Below are positions 4,740-7,923 of a stretch of 7,923 nt of DNA, one piece after another (positions within the stretch are counted from its first letter, which is position 1; every line of letters begins with the position of its first letter). The stretch is taken from contig DDEP01000058.1 of assembly GCA_002336465.1 (NCBI GenBank), positions 1 to 7,923 on the forward strand, given 5' to 3'. The position numbers were made by a program, and so were the translations under genes. This DNA comes from Pedobacter sp. UBA1951. GTDB taxonomy: Bacteria > Bacteroidota > Bacteroidia > Sphingobacteriales > Sphingobacteriaceae. Under the pieces are notes generated by a model. The model worked only from the letters and a program-made list of their open reading frames with translations. It made no database searches and was not told the DNA's origin.

Positions 4740-5183
4740 ATGGAAGTTATTTTAAAACAAGATATCAAATCACTAGGTGAGAAAGATGATATCGTTACGG
4801 TGAAGCCTGGTTATGGTCGTAATTATTTAATCCCGCAAGGTTTTGCTATTTTAGCAACTCCATCTGCAAAAAAAGTATTGGCAGAAAACCTGAAACAAGC
4901 TGCTTTCAAACAAGAGAAAGTTAAGAAAGATGCTGAAGCTATTGCTACGCAATTGGCTGAGGTAAAATTAACTATCGGTGCTAAAGCAGGTGAAACAGGA
5001 AAAATCTTTGGTGCAGTAAACACTATTATGATTTCTGATGCTTTAAAAGCTAAAGGTTTTGAGGTAGATCGTCGTCGTATCACTTTCGAAACAGAGCCTA
5101 AAACTTTAGGCGAATATGTAGCTAACTTAAACTTGCACAAAGAAGTTAAAGTTAAAGTACCTTTTGAGGTTGTTGCTGAGTAA
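4740..5183 (+). CDS. rplI: 50S ribosomal protein bL9
   Basis: This 147-residue protein is bL9, a large-subunit protein at the base of the L1 stalk, with two globular domains joined by a long helix. The N-terminal domain MEVILKQDIKSLGEKDDIVTVKPGYGRNYLIPQGFA (1-36) is diagnostic. The connecting helix spans roughly 40-75, and the C-terminal domain contains GKIFGAVNTIMISDALKAKG and LGEYVANLNLHKEVKVKVPFEV. The length is normal. It starts 10 nt after rpsR and is the last gene of the operon, with a strong terminator 22 nt after its stop. Confidence 0.97.
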   Translation: MEVILKQDIKSLGEKDDIVTVKPGYGRNYLIPQGFAILATPSAKKVLAENLKQAAFKQEKVKKDAEAIATQLAEVKLTIGAKAGETGKIFGAVNTIMISDALKAKGFEVDRRRITFETEPKTLGEYVANLNLHKEVKVKVPFEVVAE

Positions 5184-5205
5184 TTCAGTTTAACTATAAT
5201 ATGAG

Positions 5206-5236
5206 AACCCTTCAGGATATTCCTGAAGGGTTTTTT
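5206..5236 (+). terminator. Rho-independent terminator of the rpsF-rpsR-rplI operon
   Basis: A perfect 12-bp stem, AACCCTTCAGGA (5206-5217) and TCCTGAAGGGTT (5221-5232), has a 3-nt loop and ends in a run of six T (5231-5236), followed by GTTTTT. It has a GC-rich core and is the clearest terminator in the window. Confidence 0.95.
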
Positions 5237-5363
5237 GTTTTTGGAAAAGAAAGTAAAATTTACTGTATCCTTAATGAAACGTAGTGCATTCGTGTTTTTA
5301 AGGGTTTTTTGGTAAATAATTCATAATCAATAGGCTGTGCCTTATTTTTATTTATCGGTTACG

Positions 5364-5394
5364 CTTAAAATCTGAAAAAATAACCGTACCTTTG
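5364..5394 (+). promoter_or_regulatory. Promoter of the DEAD-box helicase gene
   Basis: TACCTTTG (5387-5394) matches TAnnTTTG exactly and is followed by CACC. The -33 position holds only CTTA (5364-5367) at 19-nt spacing. Predicted start is near 5401, so the leader is only about 17 nt long with no Shine-Dalgarno. That leaves no room for a long cold-shock leader of the kind seen on E. coli csdA. Confidence 0.7.
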
Positions 5395-5417
5395 CACCTT
5401 AATTTCAAAAAAATAGA

Positions 5418-7256
5418 ATGACGAACCCATTTAGTAAATTGGGGATAAGTGATGATGTCGTTAATGCCGTTAAAGCGTTAGGTTTCGAAAACCCAACGCC
5501 TATTCAGGAACAAGCCATTCCTGTACTGTTAGAGGGTAGTAACGATTTTGTTGGTTTGGCCCAAACAGGAACAGGAAAAACAGCCGCTTTTGGATTGCCG
5601 CTGTTAGAATTAATCAATTTTAAAGTTAATAAACCGCAGGCATTGATTTTATGCCCTACGCGTGAACTTTGCTTGCAGATTGCTAACGATATTAGAAATT
5701 TCTCTAAAAACATAGCTAATGCACATGTGGTTGCAGTATATGGCGGAGCCAGTATTGTACAGCAATTGCGTGAGATCAGAAATGGAGTGCAAATTGTAGT
5801 AGCTACTCCAGGACGTATGTTAGATATTATTGATAGAAAAGCTATCGATTTCTCTAATGTAAATTATGTGGTGTTAGATGAGGCTGATGAGATGTTGAAC
5901 ATGGGTTTCCAAGAAGACATCAACAGTATTTTATCAACAACCCCAGATGACAAGAAAACTTGGCTATTCTCGGCAACTATGCCGCCTGAAGTACGCAGGA
6001 TAGCTAAAAATTACATGGAAAACCCTACAGAGTTGACCATGGGTACCAAGAATACAGGTAATGCAAACATTGAGCACGAATATTATGTGGTAAGAGCACG
6101 TGATAAATATGCTGCATTGAAACGTATTGTAGATTATAATCCTGATATTTTTGGAGTGGTTTTTTGTAAAACCAAAATGGACACACAAGATGTTGCCGAG
6201 CACTTAATTAAGGATGGTTATAATGCAGATGCTTTACACGGAGATTTATCTCAACAACAACGTGATAAAGTGATGAAACGTTTCCGTGAGCGTAGTATGC
6301 AACTTTTAATCGCAACAGACGTAGCTGCAAGAGGAATTGACGTTAATGACGTTACGCACGTAATTAACTTTGCACTACCTGATGAGATAGAGAGTTACAC
6401 ACACAGAAGTGGCCGTACCGCTCGTGCAGGGAAAACAGGTACTTCAATCTGTATCATCAACTCAAAAGAGATTGGTAAGATCAGACAAATTGAGAAAATC
6501 ATTGGTAAAAAGTTTACAAAAGCTGAATTGCCAACAGGTTTTGACGTTTGTGAGAAACAATTATTTGGATTGATTCACCGTGTACATAGCGTAGAGGTAA
6601 ATGAAGAGCAGATTGATAAGTACATGTCTCGTATCAATGATGAATTTGTTGATCTAACCAAAGAAGAAGTAATCAAGAAATTTGCTTCACTTGAGTTTAA
6701 CCGCTTTTTAGAATATTACCAAAATGCTCCTGATTTAAACATCAGAGAGGATGAAAAATTTGAGAGAAATAGCCGCGGATCAAAAGGCTTTGAAAGCAGT
6801 GGAGGTTATACCCGTTTGTTTATCAACGTTGGATCTGTGGATGACTTTACCAGAGGAGACTTACTAGGTTTTGTATGTAATAATGGTAAAATTAGTGGTA
6901 AAACCATTGGTAAAATAGATTTAAAAGGCGTATTCTCTTTTGTTGAAGTAGAAAATAGCCAGGTAGATACTTTATTTACCAACTTTAAAGATGTGAGCTA
7001 CAATGGTAGAGAAGTAAGAATTGAAGTGAGTGGTGAGCCAAGTTCGAGCAGAGGTAGTGGTGAGCGTAAAAGAGGTGGAGGTTTTGGATCTGAGCGTAGA
7101 AGAGAGGGAGGAGAAAGAAGAAATGATAGACGTGGTAGTGGAAGACGTGAAGGAGGAAACAGCGGAGGTGGATTTAGAGATTTCTCAGGTCGTAAACGTG
7201 AAGAAAGAAGTGGTAGGAGAGAAGGCGGTAATAATGACAGAAAAAGAAGGTCATAA
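5418..7256 (+). CDS. deaD: DEAD-box ATP-dependent RNA helicase, DeaD/CsdA type
   Basis: This 612-residue protein unwinds RNA with ATP, in ribosome assembly, RNA decay or cold adaptation. All core motifs are intact: Q motif (F23 and PTPIQ 26-30), motif I AQTGTGKT (48-55), PTREL (80-84), GG (109-110), TPGR (130-133), DEAD (154-157), SAT (185-187), ATDVAARGID (299-308) and HRSGRTAR (329-336). A linker (about 370-460) is followed by a DbpA-type RNA-binding domain (465-537, YTRLFINVGSVDDFTRGDLL...) and a tail of about 70 residues rich in Arg, Gly, Glu and Ser with REGG repeated three times. The DbpA domain favours the DeaD/CsdA/DbpA group over RhlE; DbpA binds 23S rRNA helix 92, but that target is not assured here. 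It is transcribed alone from its own promoter; the terminator is shared with the convergent gene. Confidence 0.93.
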   Translation: MTNPFSKLGISDDVVNAVKALGFENPTPIQEQAIPVLLEGSNDFVGLAQTGTGKTAAFGLPLLELINFKVNKPQALILCPTRELCLQIANDIRNFSKNIANAHVVAVYGGASIVQQLREIRNGVQIVVATPGRMLDIIDRKAIDFSNVNYVVLDEADEMLNMGFQEDINSILSTTPDDKKTWLFSATMPPEVRRIAKNYMENPTELTMGTKNTGNANIEHEYYVVRARDKYAALKRIVDYNPDIFGVVFCKTKMDTQDVAEHLIKDGYNADALHGDLSQQQRDKVMKRFRERSMQLLIATDVAARGIDVNDVTHVINFALPDEIESYTHRSGRTARAGKTGTSICIINSKEIGKIRQIEKIIGKKFTKAELPTGFDVCEKQLFGLIHRVHSVEVNEEQIDKYMSRINDEFVDLTKEEVIKKFASLEFNRFLEYYQNAPDLNIREDEKFERNSRGSKGFESSGGYTRLFINVGSVDDFTRGDLLGFVCNNGKISGKTIGKIDLKGVFSFVEVENSQVDTLFTNFKDVSYNGREVRIEVSGEPSSSRGSGERKRGGGFGSERRREGGERRNDRRGSGRREGGNSGGGFRDFSGRKREERSGRREGGNNDRKRRS

Positions 7257-7293
7257 ATAAAAAAAGCGAAGTTTATCTTCGCTTTTTTTATTT
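7255..7293. terminator. Bidirectional terminator between the helicase and secreted-protein genes
   Basis: A 17-bp perfect inverted repeat (7255-7271 with 7277-7293), core GCGAAG/CTTCGC with seven A on one side and seven T on the other, encloses the loop TTTAT. It gives a U-run after the stem in both directions and begins inside the helicase stop codon (7254-7256). The minus-strand gene stops at 7298, just before it. Confidence 0.93.
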
Positions 7294-7297
7294 CTTA

Positions 7298-7654
7298 TTA
7301 ATTGCCTTTTTTAGGTCTGTTTTTAATTTGACTTGATTTCAAATAAATTTTAGCTCCTTTTTTGTTTACATAATATTTCTTGTTTTTGCTGTCTATGTAA
7401 ACATCACTACCATCTGGGGCCATCTTGCCTTCCCATACTTTATCGCTTACTTTTGCTGTGCCTTTTACTGCTACTTCAGCAGTCTTATCGCCTACAGCTT
7501 TGGCGCCTTTCTCAATGGCATTTCCTGTTTTTTGTAAGGCCTTGCCTACTTCTGTCTTTTTCTTTTCTTCTTTTTTTTGCTGAGCATAAGAGGCAGAAGA
7601 AATACTGCAGATTACAACTGCAGCTATAATACTCATTAAATATTTCCTTTTCAT
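7298..7654 (-). CDS. Small secreted Lys-rich protein, unknown function
   Basis: This 118-residue protein has a clear signal peptide: KRK, a hydrophobic core at 5-18, and likely cleavage at ASYA|QQ after residue 24. The mature part is very basic. A Lys/Glu stretch (27-35) leads into a repetitive Ala/Gly/Lys helix (36-75, VGKALQKTGNAIEKGAKAVG...), reminiscent of LEA-like or YtxH-like amphipathic repeats. The C-terminal part (80-108, PDGSDVYIDSKNKKYYVNKKGAKIYL) resembles the short Tyr/Gly/Lys motifs of the PBCV-type basic adaptor family; I noticed this by eye and cannot confirm it. It is probably periplasmic. It is on the same strand as gpsA, 74 nt downstream of it, so co-transcription is possible. 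An A8 run encodes residues 26-28 just after the cleavage site. Confidence 0.75.
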   Translation of the reverse strand: MKRKYLMSIIAAVVICSISSASYAQQKKEEKKKTEVGKALQKTGNAIEKGAKAVGDKTAEVAVKGTAKVSDKVWEGKMAPDGSDVYIDSKNKKYYVNKKGAKIYLKSSQIKNRPKKGN

Positions 7655-7728
7655 AGGGCTAAATTTTTATTTTTGAAACATTAATTTAACCTATATAACA
7701 AACTATAAAAGAAAAAGTTTGTGAGGTT

Positions 7729-7923
7729 TTAGCTTAGTTTTTCAGTCAAGAGTTTTATACTTTGTTGAGGGATTTCTTTTTCGTACAGGATGCTATATAC
7801 AGCACTCAATATAGGCATATTAACCCTGAAGTTCTTATTGGTCTGGTACATGCTATGAGTGGCATAATAACCTTCTGCGATCATGTTCATTTCGAGTTGG
7901 GCAGATTTAACGGTATAACCTTT
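7729..7923 (-). CDS. gpsA: Glycerol-3-phosphate dehydrogenase [NAD(P)+], C-terminal part
   Basis: The last 64 residues of a gene that runs off the right edge on the minus strand. The translation KGYTVKSAQLEMNMIAEGYY (first 20 residues) followed by NMPILSAVYSILYEKEIPQ is characteristic of the GpsA C-terminal helical domain. GpsA reduces dihydroxyacetone phosphate to sn-glycerol-3-phosphate for phospholipid synthesis in the cytoplasm. The stop is TAA at 7729-7731. The catalytic Lys and the NAD-binding GxGxxG lie outside the window. No strong terminator follows; only a weak 7-bp inverted repeat (7698-7704 with 7716-7722) lies downstream. Confidence 0.88.
   Translation of the reverse strand, partial: KGYTVKSAQLEMNMIAEGYYATHSMYQTNKNFRVNMPILSAVYSILYEKEIPQQSIKLLTEKLS

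Noticed and set aside
4823..5140. Minus-strand 105-codon ORF
   Set aside because: It is antisense to rplI, whose protein sequence is fully conserved; the open frame follows from rplI codon use.
5504..5713. Minus-strand ORF opposite the helicase N-terminus
   Set aside because: It lies antisense to the helicase motif I and Ia region; no independent support.
5964..6203. Minus-strand 79-codon ORF opposite the helicase
   Set aside because: It is a shadow of conserved helicase sequence and has an implausible His/Cys/Ile-rich composition.
7030..7260. Plus-strand 76-codon ORF overlapping the helicase tail in another frame
   Set aside because: The purine-rich Arg/Gly repeats of the tail read as Val/Glu/Lys repeats in this frame; it has no promoter and its composition is an artefact.
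7698..7722. Inverted repeat ACAAACT/AGTTTGT as a gpsA terminator
   Set aside because: Only 7 AT-rich base pairs, an 11-nt loop and no U-run after the stem on the minus strand.

Overview
The window looks like chromosomal core DNA from a low-GC member of the Bacteroidota, most probably the Sphingobacteriaceae (Pedobacter/Sphingobacterium-like). The evidence is an AT-rich sequence, promoters of the TAnnTTTG type, start codons mostly without a Shine-Dalgarno sequence, a monomeric NADP-isocitrate dehydrogenase, a DnaX opening MENFIVSARKYRP, and an rpsF-rpsR-rplI operon with no ssb in it. The family assignment is inference from protein style. I see no mobile element, CRISPR array, tRNA or rRNA.

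Layout. (1) 1-684, plus: the 3' end of the isocitrate dehydrogenase gene, followed by two hairpins in tandem. (2) 691-1221, minus: a two-helix membrane protein of unknown function whose last codons run through the icd terminator. (3) 1307-1708, plus: a small, very acidic, probably disordered protein. (4) 1715-3604, minus: dnaX, the DNA polymerase III tau/gamma subunit. (5) 3605-4103: a 499-bp gap with two good promoters and two possible very small ORFs. (6) 4104-5183, plus: rpsF-rpsR-rplI (bS6, bS18, bL9), closed by a strong terminator. (7) 5418-7256, plus: a DeaD/CsdA-type DEAD-box RNA helicase with its own promoter and an Arg/Gly-rich tail. (8) 7298-7654, minus: a small secreted Lys-rich protein that shares a 17-bp bidirectional terminator with the helicase. 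(9) 7729-7923, minus: the 3' end of gpsA (glycerol-3-phosphate dehydrogenase).

The genes serve mostly separate core tasks: TCA cycle/NADPH, replication clamp loading, ribosome assembly and RNA remodelling, and phospholipid precursor synthesis. The ribosomal protein operon and the RNA helicase form a translation/RNA block but appear to be separate transcription units.

The most notable observation is an A10 tract in the dnaX coding strand, exactly between the clamp-loader core and the tau-specific tail. Both alternative frames hit a stop within two to four codons after it, as expected for programmed slippage that makes a short gamma subunit. Second-tier observations are a strong Shine-Dalgarno sequence in front of rpsR, in a lineage that normally hides its anti-SD behind bS21/bS18/bS6; a membrane-protein gene whose stop codon lies beyond a terminator hairpin; and an orphan promoter followed by a 32-residue ORF in the dnaX-rpsF gap.
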